Source: Eudorina sp. 2006-703-Eu-15 | Lineage: Eukaryota > Chlorophyta > Chlorophyceae > Chlamydomonadales > Volvocaceae | Length of the DNA: 64,000 nt | Direction: 5' to 3' | Assembly (NCBI GenBank): GCA_003117195.1 | Contig: BDSI01000066.1 | Coordinates: forward strand, 124,001-188,000 | Shown: piece after piece, positions 45,112 to 57,922 of the stretch | How positions within the stretch are numbered: position 1 is the stretch's first letter | Layout of the letters: each line of letters begins with the position of its first letter | Notes under the pieces: generated by a model | Told to the model about the DNA's origin: nothing | What the model saw: the letters and a program-made list of their open reading frames with translations, nothing else | Databases searched by the model: none | Program-made: the position numbers and the translations under genes

Positions 45112-45602
45112 GCATGACAAGGGGACAAGGGGCTGCGGCCGGGGTTCGGACCGTGATGGCTGCGTGGGACGGCTCCCAGAGCGGCTGCGGCGCAGATCAC
45201 TCAATCGGCACAAGGGAAACAGCACCCTCAGTATCCCCGGGCGGGTGATGTCAGCCGCCCGGGGTATGCGGGAAGGCCAAGGGCCACCAGCCCACGACGG
45301 TACGCTACATTACATTACGTAACCGTCCGTCCGCTTCGCACGCGTCTCCCTCTTTGCTAGGCAGGTTTGGTCATTGATCGAGTAGTTCCACGATTATGGA
45401 TGCACGATCATGGACAAAGGAACCTCTGCGAAAACCTCCTGTTTTGTGAAACGGCTTACTGTCTGTCCGAACCTTACCTAGCTCCGAAATGTGTCAGGAG
45501 ACTGCCAGTGTTGCAGGTTTGTTCATCTGTGCAACCGTCCATCTGTGTGTGGCCGGGTGGGACGTATTGAGCGTTTAGCGTGGTGTTGTGTGACCGCATT
45601 AT

Positions 45603-45720
45603 CGGGCCCGCGGCGTCCCGCTGGATGCTGAGCTGCTGTACTGCGGCCTGGCGGCTGAGTTGCTGGCCGGTCCGGAGTGGGTACAGTGGGGCACAGTCAG
45701 TCTGTTATCGGTCGGTCACA
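45603..45720 (+). pseudogene. Decayed third copy of the shared terminal exon
   Basis: Reads close to the exon found at 22777-22616 (minus) and 57294-57455 (plus), sharing CGGCTGAG, GCTGGCCGGTCCG and CAGTGGGGCA at similar spacing, but with many substitutions and no continuing frame. Confidence 0.6.
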
Positions 45721-45898
45721 TGACATTGATTGCCGTGCAAGGCAGTGAGTGGTGGGCGAGTGGGCTCACACGCCTGGGCTGGGACCCAATATTGCTGGTT
45801 CACCATCTCCCGTTGCCCGTGCTCATTTCGCCACCCGTTGCTTGGATGGTGGCATCCGCCTCTCTAAGGTGTTGCAGTGCTGCGCTGCTGCCACACCT

Positions 45899-46028
45899 AT
45901 ATACTGGCGACCTGGTGTGTTGGCCGGTATGGCTGCATGGCCCCCCCTCACGGTGCTAGAGTATGGTTGCGCAGTCCTTGGCAGGGGCAGGGCAGGGGGC
46001 CTTGATGAGATGAGGCGCCTACGATCTA
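45899..46028 (+). repeat. Dispersed ~130-bp repeat, copy 2
   Basis: Partner of 43871-44006 with the same three conserved blocks in the same order. Confidence 0.7.
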
Positions 46029-46049
46029 TTTGGGACCGTTGGAACACCT

Positions 46050-47157
46050 GGTCAGGACTCGGGTCCACCTTGTAAGATTACCGTACTACTGCTATCATGC
46101 GCATGAGAAGGACTTGGACACGAAGCCGCTCATTCCTAAATTTTGTCACGTTACACAAGGGTGGGGGGTACATTATTTCTGATCAGACCCCACCCTACAT
46201 TTTTGGGCGGGGCCCCAGCGCGAAGCGCGTTCGGGGAGCCCCGCCCCCTAGGATTGCCCATGTCCGTGTGTCCGTGTGCCGTGTGTCCGTCCGTGGGTAA
46301 CGGCAAAACGTTCATTATCCGCTAAACTAATTCGCAATGTTTGTCATATTATTTGTCCTCTATTGCAAGGTATTCTTGGTTTGGCTGAAAAAATTTCTTT
46401 GCGCACAAACGGTCAAAGTAAAGCTCCGCGGTCTCCATGGACCCGAGTCAACATCCACCCAACGCCTCTCGCGCTCATGTTTGTTGCAACAGGTGCCGCG
46501 TGATGAGTAATGAACTTATGAATGGGCAGCGCTTGCTAAATTGAACTTCCATAGTGTTCTGATGTTTGAACATCAAGATGCCACCAACATCAAGATTTGC
46601 CTGTCTGTCTTGCCAGATGAATACAGTTCAACAATATGTATTGAGTCAAAGTTTCAAGCTGCAAAGGGATAGCATACCGAGTACCAACGAGTTCTCCAGT
46701 TCCGATGGCCGAAGTCCGGGTCTCACCGCGGCTTTTTCGCACCCTGTTTTTGCCTTATATTTGCTATGTAACTATTGATGGCAAACTTTAGAGCGAGGTT
46801 CACGTCTGCTGCGGGCGTGCAACTGAAGGGCTGCATGCTTGCCGACGGACCACACAACTACAGTTTCACGGCAAAACAAGAATGCTTCAGGCTTGCTTTT
46901 TGATAGCTGCTTGACAAACGGATGTGGTAGTGCAGAAGGATCTAGCGTTATGATAATAATGCAGATGCGGTGACCGCCGTTGGCGCCGCGTAATGCAGGT
47001 TGGTTTCGGGTCTACCCTACCTGCTTGAGCTTGCTCAATACATGCACGCCGATCTACCTTCAACATTAACGAACCCCTCAATGGCACCTTTTCACACTCT
47101 CACACTCTTGCGCGGTAACAGAGTTCCTGTTATAAAGCAAGCGGCCTGTACGGAATA
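46050..47157. other. Unique spacer before inverted arm B
   Basis: No gene supported. Contains a G/C hairpin-forming block at 46203-46252 (AGCGCGAAGCGCG core) and AT-richer sequence at 46300-46900. Homology with arm A starts at 47158. Confidence 0.5.
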
Positions 47158-47727
47158 TAGGGGGCCCCGCCCTTTTTCCGGCTTCACGGAAGCCGACCCC
47201 CTACTTGTTCTGTAAGGCGCCCATTGACCCACCCACCCACCCTGCCGTGTGTACAACATGCCGTACACTTCCGCAAACATCGCCATATCAAGCCGTAAAA
47301 AGGAAAAACGCATCTGTAAGCCATTCTTTATTCATTGATATTGGTATGAGGGCATGAGACGTACTCTTGACACCTTCCGGCACTTCAGGGTGCTGGGCGT
47401 ATACAACCACAACTAACGTAGCCTCGCCCCTGACCCGCTGTTGCCCATTCCAATACCCCTCCACACCAACGTCATAACAGCAGATGGGAAGCCACTCCAT
47501 AGCGCAGTCTCAGATGCAGAAGACACGATCGTTCTGTAACTAGAAAGATGATGGCTCGCCCATGTGCCCACACGCTGAGACCCCTGCCTACCATTACGGC
47601 CGCCACGTTGTGCGTTTGATGCGCTCCGTTATTGTGCTTCATCGCCACGCCAAGCCACGCCTTGACAACCAGCCTTGCCAGGGTCACACCGGTCACTCCC
47701 TCTGCCGCCTCCCCTCGCCGGTCTCAC

Positions 47728-47881
47728 CAGGAACAGGCCTCCTTGCAATGCAGGCTTTGCTCTTATAGTGTTCCTCTCCTTGGTATTCTGTTGTAGTTGC
47801 CGACAGAGTGAAGCCGCAGCCTTTCGGACACCGCACGCCTTCAGGTTGCAGGTGCCGTGGCTCCATGGTTTTGCTAGCCAT
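47728..47881 (-). CDS. Candidate zinc-finger-like exon, arm B copy
   Basis: Same length, start and donor as 33304-33457. One visible change replaces the first His of the EYHREEHY segment (EYQGEEHY), which may weaken the proposed metal site. Confidence 0.35.
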
Positions 47882-49099
47882 GCGTCATGTCACCCAATGG
47901 AGTTCCGAAAGAGACCCAAAGCCACTAATAATTAATGCAATCAATTACAAAAGCATTGACTATATATAGACTGCGTTCAAGTCCTCGATCTGGCGCCTGG
48001 TGACGAAGTTCCAGACGTCCGTGACAAAAGTCGTCGAGGCCCCGCACCGACCCACCCACCCTTGCCGTACAACGAACTTCGCCGGCCCGTTATGCCCCAC
48101 ATCAGAGTGGATGAAGGTCTAGGTCTTCCAGTGTATAACGTACAACTCGGATTCAAGTTTAAAAGCAGTTTTGGGTTGCGCTCGTTGAGTACTGAAGCGT
48201 GGGGTCTGTTCGGCAGGATCCTACCCCCTGCGTTGCATGCTTTGCTTGTGCGTCATGCTTTGTTGTGCGGCGTCAGGTGTGTGTCATGACACTGTCACTC
48301 TCCCCAGCGAGTGACATTGCCCACCCTCCCCCTGCCTTCCATGCCCTCTCCCGCATGTCGTACATCTGTCACATCTGTCGCCCCTACCTGTACCCATGAA
48401 TGCGCGCAGACCCCCTCATTGACATTCCGTGGCCCCAACGCCACGACATGTCGCTGACATGTCGCTTCTTAACTCCTCGCCCACCCCAACCACCGCCTAC
48501 ACGCGCTTCCACTGTATCCTCCACTTCTGCTTACCACGGAAGTTTTGGGTTCACTAAGTAGTTGTTTGCTTTGGCATTTGGGAATAAAGTACTCAAACTA
48601 GGACTCTAAACCCTCAGCGACACGCGTCCCTTTTGCAGACTTTCGCTGCCTTCCAACCCTCATACCTGCTCCTCGTCGCCGCCTTCAGTCAGCAGCACTA
48701 GCTATGTACACGATGTGTGCCGTCCTGCCTAGCGCCCCAGCCACTCTCCCCACACACATCCGCGTCACGACCGGTACTCGGTGCACATTGCACCATAATT
48801 GGCAATGGAACGACAGCCCATGCAACAAATGATGGGCTCCACCCACGCTCCAACACAACAGCTTCGTGTTACTGCCGCCATTGCTTCCTCCGCCTGCTAC
48901 CAATAACCGCGTACTCATGCAGGCGGCCCCGTACGTTACTTATCCTGTCAACTAGTGTACGTGTTGCAGTGCTTTTAGTGCAGCAGTGCCCGGCTACGTG
49001 CTACTACATCAATCATATACTACATCTGGCAGCACGGTTGCTCGCACAGGGTCTAGGCTCGCTTCCCTGTGTGGTGCCGCGCCGCTGTGTGTAGCCCCA

Positions 49100-52000
49100 C
49101 TATGAATCAACAGGCCGGCTAGCTGCACCCGCATTCACGAACCACCGGTGCTGCAGCGCCATCTCAGCGGTCAGGCTCTTATCCTCGAGCGCCCGCATCA
49201 GTTTCTCCCGCAGGTCCATACCGTCTTCGCTGAGCTTGATGCTGCCGGCCACGCACATGAGCTGCTCGGCCGTCATGCGCAGGTCGCTGGCCGCCAGGTA
49301 CTTCCCGTCCGACAGGGTCTCGGGGCGCCAGTACCGCAGCGGGAACGGTCTGTGGCTGCAGTCGCAGCCCTCCCGCCCCGCGTACTCCAGGTCAATGAGC
49401 AGCCAGCGGCCGTCCTCCGGAACATAGATGACGTTGGCCCACCGCACGTCACGGTGCACGTAGCCTGTGTGTTATTGCGACGCGTGTAGTCATGCAAGCG
49501 TGGGCACGCGCGCTGCACGCACGAACTCACAAAACTCACACATGCCTAAGTAAGCACATGTCAATGAATGGCACATGTCTGACTGGCGGATGGTTATCAA
49601 GATGGCACCATTCACGATGAGCGCTGGGTACAAGTCAAGCTATCTACTGCGCCCGTGCCGCCCTCAAGGTGCGAACATACCTTCTGCATGCAGCGCCGCC
49701 AGGCCTCGAAGCACTCCCGCCACCGCCGCCGCCAGCTCTTTCTCGTTGTCGGGGGGCCCGGTGCAGGGCTGGCCCAGCGGCGCCAGGTGCACCACGTACG
49801 TGCCGTCCGGATCCAGACGCGGGGGCTTGCATGCCTTGATGATGGCGTACAAGTGCTTCGGGCTCTGGAGCCTCTCGTACAGCTCTTTCAGCTCGTCAAA
49901 GCTCACGTACCGCTCGTGTGTGCCTTTGAAATCCGGGATGGCCTTGCGGACGTAGCCTGGGCACGCGTCAAACGAAGGATAATACAGCAAAAAGGCGACA
50001 TCATCCGGCGGTGACGTGCAGACTGCAGGCAAGACACGCACAGGACCCTACCAAGGCGCGTGACAGCAGCCGCCAGTGAGCCACATCAGCCCGCTTTCAA
50101 TGTCAACCCACGCACCGGGGTAGAAGCTGACGTGGCTGCTTGCGGACACGATGCTCCGGCCGATGGCGTGATCCGGCGCCGGTTGTCCACTTTCTGCGTA
50201 GTCCTCCAGCAGGCGCCAGATGTTGAAGATGGCGGTCACCGCCGCCAGCCGCCCCTCCAAGCGGGACAGCTCGAGGACCTGGCTGATGGGCTCAGCACGC
50301 ACACACCGCCGACTGCTGCTGCCTTCGCCACCAATGTTGTTACTGCGGGTGCGTGCAAAGATGTTGACTAAATTGTCAGGAGAGACAATTCGACTCTGTC
50401 ACGGCACTAGGCGCCTTAGCTGTCCCAGTGCTGAAATGAAGTACTGGCTGAGGCATGGTCTCGCGAGCTGGCAACGGAACTGTGTCCAACCTCCCACGGT
50501 CCCAAAGCAGCACAATAACCAAGGGCTGTCTATGGGAACGTCTTTACGTCTGGCATGCACACTACTTACGGCGGCGTCGGCTTGAGGCAGAAGAACTGCG
50601 GCAGGCATGAGAGAATGAGGCTCAAGTTGGTTGAGTCCTACAAGGGCTCACGAATAATGTCTACAGGTCGTGCAGCAACATGTAGACACGAGCACCGGAT
50701 CAGCTTCACATACGCGTGCCTGTCTAAAGATACAAACAGCGCTCTGCACACATGCATAAACAGGTACAGCAGAAAGCTGCAGAACGGTTGGATGCTCAGT
50801 TTTACCTGAATGCGGTCACCGGCGGCCGCGTACGCCAGCATGCACGGACGCGGCGCGTTATCCGGCCCCACAGCCCATGCCTCCGTTGTCTTCGAAGTCA
50901 GCTCCTCCTCCGCGCGGTCCAGGTCGCTCTTGTTCGCCTTCTCCTCCCCCTTGAACAGCAGCACGTTATTCACCCATACCATGAAGTCCGGCCGCTGCAG
51001 CCTCACTGTTACAAAGAGGGAGACTACTTTATTCCTCCTGTGTCTGCAACAGGCGGGTGGACCAAAGCGCAGCAGGTCAATGGTTGCTGACACCGACTGT
51101 ACACAGCTACACACGCGCATGTTCACCCAATCCCCGGCGCCAGCCACACACCGTCGTCCATACATTCGTACTCGCCTGTGGCTCCACTGGCATCCGCAAC
51201 GTTCCGGTCCATTTGCATCCAGACCACCTTCCGGTGCTTCACAAACAGCCACAACGTGCGCTCAAGCAACCGGTGTGTGAGGAAGGCCGTGTACATCCCC
51301 GAGCTGCAGCCGCCGCCGGCGTGCGTCAGGTCATCGAACACGGTGGCGTACACATGTATGGCTAGCTCGTGAGGAGTGGCCTGCAGCAGTGCGCAGGAGC
51401 GGGTGGGATGGGGTGGAGTAATAACGAGGCAGCCATCGATGTACATGGGCTGTGTGTTCATCAAAGGAGGGGCCGGGGTAGAGTCTGAACGAATCCCGTC
51501 AGTTGGAACCCTGTAGGGGGGCATCTGTTCGAGAAAAGGACGGGGGGGTTCAAGGTATGTTATAGTGTACACTATGCCTTGGCAGTCAGCAGTACTGAGA
51601 ACGTCGGCTGCTGCACGCTATGACGAAATGCGGGAAATTTCTGCAGGTCCTATGCATATATGTCCATCGGGATCGATGCTACTGGGTCGGTCGGACAAAA
51701 GCTGTTTGCAACTGACACGTCGATACTGCATTTTTACACGCGAGACGGTCGTGTCAAGGAGAGAACACACAGCAGCCTTTTGTACCAATCGGTTGTGCCG
51801 TTGCCGCCTCCAAGCGCGCAACTACGCTGAACCCTGCCCATGCATCACACATGCATGGGAAGCGCCACCCATTCTGTGTACGAACCTGCTGCGCCTCGGG
51901 CACCAGCATTTGCCGAAGGCGGCCAGGCACCTCGACAGCCGCAAAGGGCGGCAGTGGCAGACCTGGTGTCACAGGCGTTTCTAAGCACTGCCGCAGCGCC

Positions 52001-54085
52001 ACACCATTCCCATCCCACAGCAGCTGGCAAAGCGTGCCACGGCCACTGGCGGGGGGCTTCAGGCACTTTTCCAGGTACGCGGCGGTTGGGTCCTCTGCAA
52101 AGGAGCAGCAACGACAGTGGCTGTTACGATTCGAACAGCGGAGATCCCTCGAGACGACGGTTCTGCTAACACCGCAGAAACACGCACCACGTGGGGGCGT
52201 TGCCTGGCATTGAACTGGCGGGGCGGAAGCAAAGTTCCGAGAGGCACATTTGAGCCCGGATGCATTCAGGACTGAGAAATCGTGGATGCCACCCGTATGC
52301 CTGTAAACAGGAATGTGCACTTTGACACTTGAGAGGAGCAAAGCCCTCGGGGCCATCCCAATAAAAACTCACTGGCTCCTGCCGCGCTCCCCGCGCCCAG
52401 GACAGCCGCTGAGGCTGCACGATATGGGAACGGTCGGGGGACATATGGAGATTATGAGTTGCATGTCAAATGTGTAAATGCGGCACGCGGAAACGCGTGC
52501 TTGCGTTACACTGCCAATGGTCTTGGTCCCAACGTGCATGCCGCTGCACGTTTGCCGTGGGACACCCCACGGTCCGGCGTATAAGTATAAGATTAGAAAT
52601 GTACATGTGCAGGTTGCTTGCCTCACATTAAGAATGGCCACTATCAGACTTGAGGATCGCACACATGACCTGTTCCCCCTGACCGCAAGGGCTGTGCCCT
52701 GCCTAGACGACTGGCTGGGATGAGGAGGGTCCCTCCTGAGACTGCAGCTTCTGGGTGCCGCGTGCAACCAACAGCCCCGACACGGGGAGGACCCAAATCG
52801 GCCTGTCGGACAGTCGCACGCACGGGGGCCAACTTGTCGCCCCGTCCCTGCATTTCTGTGCTCCGAACAGTAAGGCCCCACATGAACAGACGCGAAACGA
52901 CAGCTCTTCCGCGTACGTGGCACCCCACCGCCCTAAGCCACTAACCCCTACTCGATGCGGTCTGGTGCGCGGGGTGGGGTGCCGTCTGGTGCGCGGGGTG
53001 GGGTGCCGTCTGGTGCGCGGGGTGGGGTGCCGTCTGGTGCGCGGGGTGGGGTGCGGTGATTGCGGTGAAAGAGCCTCTGTACACGCAACTGGCCTGAGTG
53101 AAGTTTAGCAAAGGCCCTAACGTAACGCTCGAACGTTTGCAAGAAAACTTCGTGCGTAAGGTACATGGTTTGCAGAGGAACCTGGACAATCGCTACTGTT
53201 TCCCTGCCTTTACCTTTCTTACTCCCAACACCCAAACCCGGACCAGCCGCCGCGCCTGCATCGACAGGAGTGGGGCCGTGACCGGAGGTACACAGTGTCG
53301 CTGGATCGGTCAGTCACCGTCGGCTGTCATCCCCGAACGTTAGCGTGCTATTTGCAGACTAATCATTGCAGTCATTTCCTTCGTCAAGGGGTGAGCAGGA
53401 GCAGCAGGCCCTAACGTAACGTTCGAACGTTTGCAAGTAAACTTCGTGCGTAAGGTACCAGGTTTGCAGAGGAACCTGAACAATCGCTACTGTTACCCAC
53501 AGCAGGGATAAAGGATTCGCAGTATGTTCGTAGCAGCCATTAGAAGGATTCGCAGTATGTTCGTAGCAGGCGGCACACATACATGTTTTGAGCCCAACGT
53601 TTCGAGCCCAACGTGGATCCGCGCCCCGCAGCCTCCCAGCTGGCCCCACTCTGCTGCCGGTCCCCAACAAACCGCATGTTGATCCCCGTTCTACGGCCTC
53701 GTGGAAATGCTCACAGGCACACAACTACCCTAATTCGCATAGAGGATAGACGTACGTACTGAACCGCCTCAGGACGTTCGAGCTGCTATTTTTGCTCCGC
53801 GATTACCAGGTACAGCACCTCGCAGTTGAAAGCCCCCAACCCTGGCGTGAATTAAAGTCTAAGCGAAACTTGCGCACCTTGCCGCTTTAGGATGTGGTCA
53901 ATAACGCCAGGCGGCAGCCCAACCTTTTCGAGGCCCATGAAACTGGCATCCATCAAGTTGCTCTCGCTGCGGTAGCCACCGGCCCACATCTTGTCCAGAT
54001 ATTCATCTGTGAAGAGCCCAAGGTCGGCTTTACGGGCTTCGAGAGCTATGCGTAGCGTATTCCGATGCAGGACGACCTCGTCCAT
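49100..54085 (-). CDS. Crinkler/RHS-like nuclease-kinase protein (655 aa, copy B)
   Basis: Minus-strand exons: 54085-53878, 52094-51886, 51524-51172, 51043-50806, 50595-50570, 50342-50116, 50022-49681, 49464-49100. They sum to 1,968 bases, in phase, with no stop. Exons 2-8 are nearly identical to copy A (26947-32093), keeping RPDF, KGEEK, HRDVRWANV and LLIDLEYAG. Exon 6 is 39 bases shorter in frame, losing 13 residues of a Gly/Ser/Arg-rich linker. Exon 1 is different: 69 codons reading EYLDKMWAGGY and GLEKVGLPPGVID, the same SAM-like module as copy A but strongly diverged and without the Gln-rich leader. Selection for function is suggested by two intact frames. Expression is not shown. Confidence 0.82.
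52961..53056 (-). repeat. 24-bp tandem repeat, four copies, in intron 1 of copy B
   Basis: Units starting at 52961, 52985, 53009 and 53033 contain TCTGGTGCGCGGGGTGGGGT. Arm A has a single unit at about 28185-28212. Confidence 0.95.
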
Positions 54086-54614
54086 CTGGGTGGAGGCAAG
54101 GGCCACGACTTCGGGCTTTTTAAGTTGCGGCGCCTTGATGCAGTATCTTGGGGCGTGCGAGAAAAGCCGTATTCTTGGGGCTGCCAGAACGAGAAGTTCG
54201 CAATTATTGCGAGGCAGGTGGTGCAGCTAGGTCTTCCCAGCTCCGTGCTAGCCTACCCTGGACTCAAACGGCAGACCGTTCGCAGCACAATGCCGTGAAC
54301 GACTTTTTGGCAACTTGACATCCAATGTCCAAATTGGGGAACCAATGTTTGAATCGGGCAGATGTGATGAGATTCTGTGTTTTCCGCCTGCGCGAGGGAC
54401 CTGTGAACAGTGGCCGGAGAGTCTTTTTGATTTCATGCGCGCGCCCTTTCTGCTTCATATGTGATTTTCCCCCTAACAACCTATTTCATCATGGGATCGA
54501 CACTACAGAACAAAGTACATGCCATATTATGCACATTCTGGCTAGCTCCACAATTGCAGCCACATCAGGCATCTAAAAGACAATTTTAGGCTGGCTGCGT
54601 GGGTATACAGTGCA

Positions 54615-54730
54615 TGCCTGGAGACGTAGTCGAGCGCGTTGGCCTAGTCGCAGCTCGCGACAGTCGCGACCGCGAGGTGCGTTCTGCGCTCGGACCGCAG
54701 ACCCCCCTGGCCATCAAGAATAGCGATGGG
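54615..54730 (+). pseudogene. Diverged copy of the SET-like N-terminal exon (arm B)
   Basis: Reads GDVVERVGLVAARDSRDREV, corresponding to 26360-26240 in arm A with a small in-frame insertion and about 85% identity by eye. No other SET-like piece is seen in this arm. Confidence 0.4.
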
Positions 54731-54809
54731 TTCCGTTGTCACTGTACTACCAATAGTTTCACATTCGTCGCTCTGTGAAACGTCACGCTGGAAATCTCCG
54801 TCACGCCCG

Positions 54810-55577
54810 CTCGCTGAGGCGGCAGCGGGTCCTCGAGCCTGAAACGCGTGCCCGGCTCGAGTGTGGAGCACAACAACTTTTGTGTGAGCGCCCACTTCCG
54901 GAACTGCCCGGGGGAGTCCTGGCAGGAGGTCATATCCACGGTGGAGGGCTTGGTGGCGCAGCATGACGACCTGCGGATGACCCGCGGGAGGAAGGTGGTG
55001 GAGGTCCGGCCGAAGGTGGGGCTGGCCGGCGGGTAGCGGCCATTGGGGCGGGGCGGCCAGGGCGGGTGCACGGGTGAGCGGTTGGATGGTGGGTGGGGGG
55101 TGGGGGTTGGGTTGATAGGCCTCGGCTGGCGACAGGGGTAAGTGGCCGGGACGGGCCCGCAGGGCTGGAGGCGAGGGCAGGCGGGTGGCACTGTAAACCA
55201 AAACAACATGGCGGACGTTTTTGAAGCTACTCAGGAGGGCTGTCACGTGTGTGGAGAGGGTCCCGCCGAGGCCGGCGCTGGAGCGGCCGCCACACCGCTG
55301 TGCGACAGGGGGCGGGGGAGCTACGAGCGGGGTACCCTTCGCAACCCTGTGCCGCGTAAGCCCCCGGTGTAACTGGCTCTGCGCCCCGGCCCCCCACCCT
55401 CCCCGTCTTCCCTCCCGCACCCCCGCCCCCAGGTGGATTGGCACAAGGGCACAGCGCTGTCTCACCTGGTGGAGGCGCTGGGCCTCAGCCAGCAGCCCGA
55501 TGTGGTGGCCATATACGTGGGGGATGACCACACGGACGAGGACGCGTTGTGAACGTTGGTGGAGACGCGGCAAGGTG
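54810..55577 (+). pseudogene. Trehalose-6-phosphate phosphatase fragment with in-frame stop
   Basis: A first piece (to 55015, then GTGGGG donor) reads NNFCVSAHFRN, LRMTRGRKVVEVRP. A second (from 55433, after a CAG acceptor) reads DWHKGTALSHLVEALGL and YVGDDHTDEDAL. These are the conserved C-terminal motifs of trehalose-phosphatases (HAD superfamily), including the GDDxTDE metal-binding site. A TGA at 55550-55552 directly follows DEDAL, while the frame stays open to a GTGGGG donor at about 55577. The N-terminal HAD motif I (DxDGT) is not seen. It therefore looks like a truncated, stop-bearing remnant. It has no counterpart in arm A. Confidence 0.7.
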
Positions 55578-57290
55578 GGGCTAGGGACCGTGGCCAGGGG
55601 ACAAGAGGGCCAGGGGAAGGCCGGCTTTGGGGGAGGCAGATGGGGCCCGGCAAGGTGCTTGCAGGGCCCGGGGCCATCAGTCAGGTCGTTTACGAGGCCA
55701 CGAGGTACGCCGCGGACTGCGAGGCGGTGTTGTGCTACCCAGGCGGGACGAGCCCGGGCCACTTGACGCGGTTATCCAGCCTACCAGGGACCACGGCGTC
55801 GATCTGGACGGCTGCACGGAACGGGGCCGGCGCATGATTTTCGCGGTAACCGGTGGGGGCGACTTTGGAGGTGTCGGGGCCCCCATTGAGGCCGCAGGGA
55901 GGCTTGGGCGCAGGGATGCGGCGTGGGCCCCTGCATTGGTCACAGCGCAGCACAGGGGCCCGTCAGTGCATACCATCCAACCACCCACTCCACCTGTCCT
56001 ACCCTACCTACCTACCTACCTACCTACCCATCCCACTCGCACTGACCATGCTGTGCCGCGGCTTCTGCTGCTGCTGCTGCTGCCACCCCGTGCTCCCTCC
56101 CCTCCCCCTGCCGTCCCTCCCTCCTTGCCTTCTCGTTATGGTGGCACCTTGGGTTGTACCCGAGCCCAAAACAGCATGTACGGGTCATGAACGCGCGGGA
56201 GATGCGGTGAATGGGGTTGGCGGTCGTCGTAAGGCTGTGGGGTGGTGGCTTCATGCAGATGGGTTGGTGGGCGGGTGGTGGAGCGACCTTTCGCCCCCGG
56301 GGTGGCCGCACCCTGGCCCCTCGCCGCACGGGCACAGGCCGCATTGGTCGGGCGGGCGGAGAGCAGCACGGGGCCAAAGGGGTCGGGGGGAAGCTGCTGC
56401 CCCGGGACCGGCGGTGTTCGCCGCGCCGCCGCCGCGGTAGTGCGGCAAACTGGCGCCGTACTTTGCCGTACCGGTCCACCTGCGTGTGTTTAAATGTGTG
56501 TCGTTCTCTCATAGTGTAACACTACAGACACGGCACTCCATAGGCGTGTACGGCATATGTGCTCTCTGCGCGTGTGCCAGTCAGCGTGTATGCGTGTCAG
56601 GAAGCGGGTCTGCGCTCCCCCCCCCTTGCCGGGGGGGGGAGAGCGCGCGCTGGTGCGAGATGGGTCGCGTCGTTGGTGCGTTCCTTGTTGGTTCCCAAGT
56701 CGTACAATAAGATGTGTAGCGAACATACACTGTTTTTGAGGCAGTGTTGGCCTCCGTCGTCAACCGGCCGCCCGTACCGCAGGCGGCCGTACATCGGACG
56801 ACGGGCGGGGCGTGTTGTTATCACGTCAGAATTGATTGTGCCTTGACTGCGGCGGCGCTGCGCTATACGCTATAAGCTATACGCTGGAGGGTAACCCGGA
56901 CGCGGCAAAGAAACGGTGCCATGAAGGCCAAGGCCGTCGTTTTTTGTTTTTGGACCTCTGTTCAACTCTGAGGTTGGTGGGAGCGGCCGGTTTTCCTCAA
57001 CGGCCTGGCGGCGCGTCCGGGGGCGGACGTGTGCATGTGGGAGGATGTACGGACATATGGGTTGCAAAAGCATCTGCCGTGAGGCGCCGGGTCATACGGG
57101 CTGGGATCCTGGCGGGGTTGGTTGTCATTTGTCAAGGAGGGGTGGTCGCGCCGCATCGAGTTGTGCGGCAGGTCCGACGGTGGCGGGGGAGGGCGCTGCC
57201 CGGAGTCTCCGCTGCGCGTCTGTGCGAGACACCGCAGCGAAACTGCTCTCGACCGCATCCTCATTCAAATGGGAGGCCGTCGCCATCACG
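55578..57290. other. Arm-B core without a clear gene
   Basis: Contains a CTAC tetranucleotide run (55999-56021), a CTG run (56063-56080) and GC-rich sequence. The plus-strand open frame 56836-57546 is long (236 codons) but in the shared last part it is out of frame with the exon conserved in arm A. I consider it unsupported. Confidence 0.4.
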
Positions 57291-57293
57291 GCG

Positions 57294-57455
57294 GCCCGCG
57301 GCGGCCCGCTGGGTGACGAGCTGCCGTATTGCGGCCAGGCGGCTGAGCTGCTGGCCGGTCCGGGGTGGGGCCAGTGGGGCATCGTCAGTCCGTTGTCGGC
57401 CAAGGGCTTCTTGGAGGAACAGACGGACGAGCTTGGATTCGTGGATATGGATTAG
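57294..57455 (+). CDS. Conserved terminal exon of unknown protein (arm B copy)
   Basis: Reads LGDELPYCGQAAELLAGPGW through to FVDMD and a stop. In arm A (22777-22616, minus) the same stretch ends FVDMF. High similarity begins at the left edge of this exon, where the two arms diverge upstream. In arm A it may be the last exon of the SET-like gene. Here its 5' context is different. Confidence 0.35.
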   Translation, partial: ARGGPLGDELPYCGQAAELLAGPGWGQWGIVSPLSAKGFLEEQTDELGFVDMD

Positions 57456-57922
57456 GGTTGTCGTGAATTGTGGCAGCTGCTGCGCTGTTGTGGTCAGTGG
57501 CGAGGACGTTGTCGACAATGTGAATGCAAGCCCGGTTTCCTTTTGAGACAGGGTAGTGCAAAAGCGCCACTGCACGGTTGCACAAGCATTTGACGTTCTT
57601 GTGTTACAAGCTTCAAGCCTGTACCGTCCAGACGAGTCAAGAGGCTCATCAACCGCCGAACTGGAAACAAGAACTGGCCTCTGGCCAAATGGGCAAAGTT
57701 GTTGGGCAAAGTATGATAGTTGCACGTTTCACTTTGACCAGAGTACGTTGATGGTTGTTGTCCCAACTGACGGTTAGGGTAAGCGATGCAACTTTTTGAT
57801 GCAAATTTCGCAAATTGGCCCGGGTTTTCATAAAAGAAAATGACGAGCCGCTGAGCAATTTGTGCATCTAAGGAAATCTTTCTTTAACACGGCGCGACGT
57901 TTGAGTTTTCAGCCCTGAAAAC

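Noticed and set aside
56836..57546. 236-codon plus-strand open frame
   Set aside because: Its final third is out of frame with the exon conserved between the two arms, and the opposite arm does not keep it.
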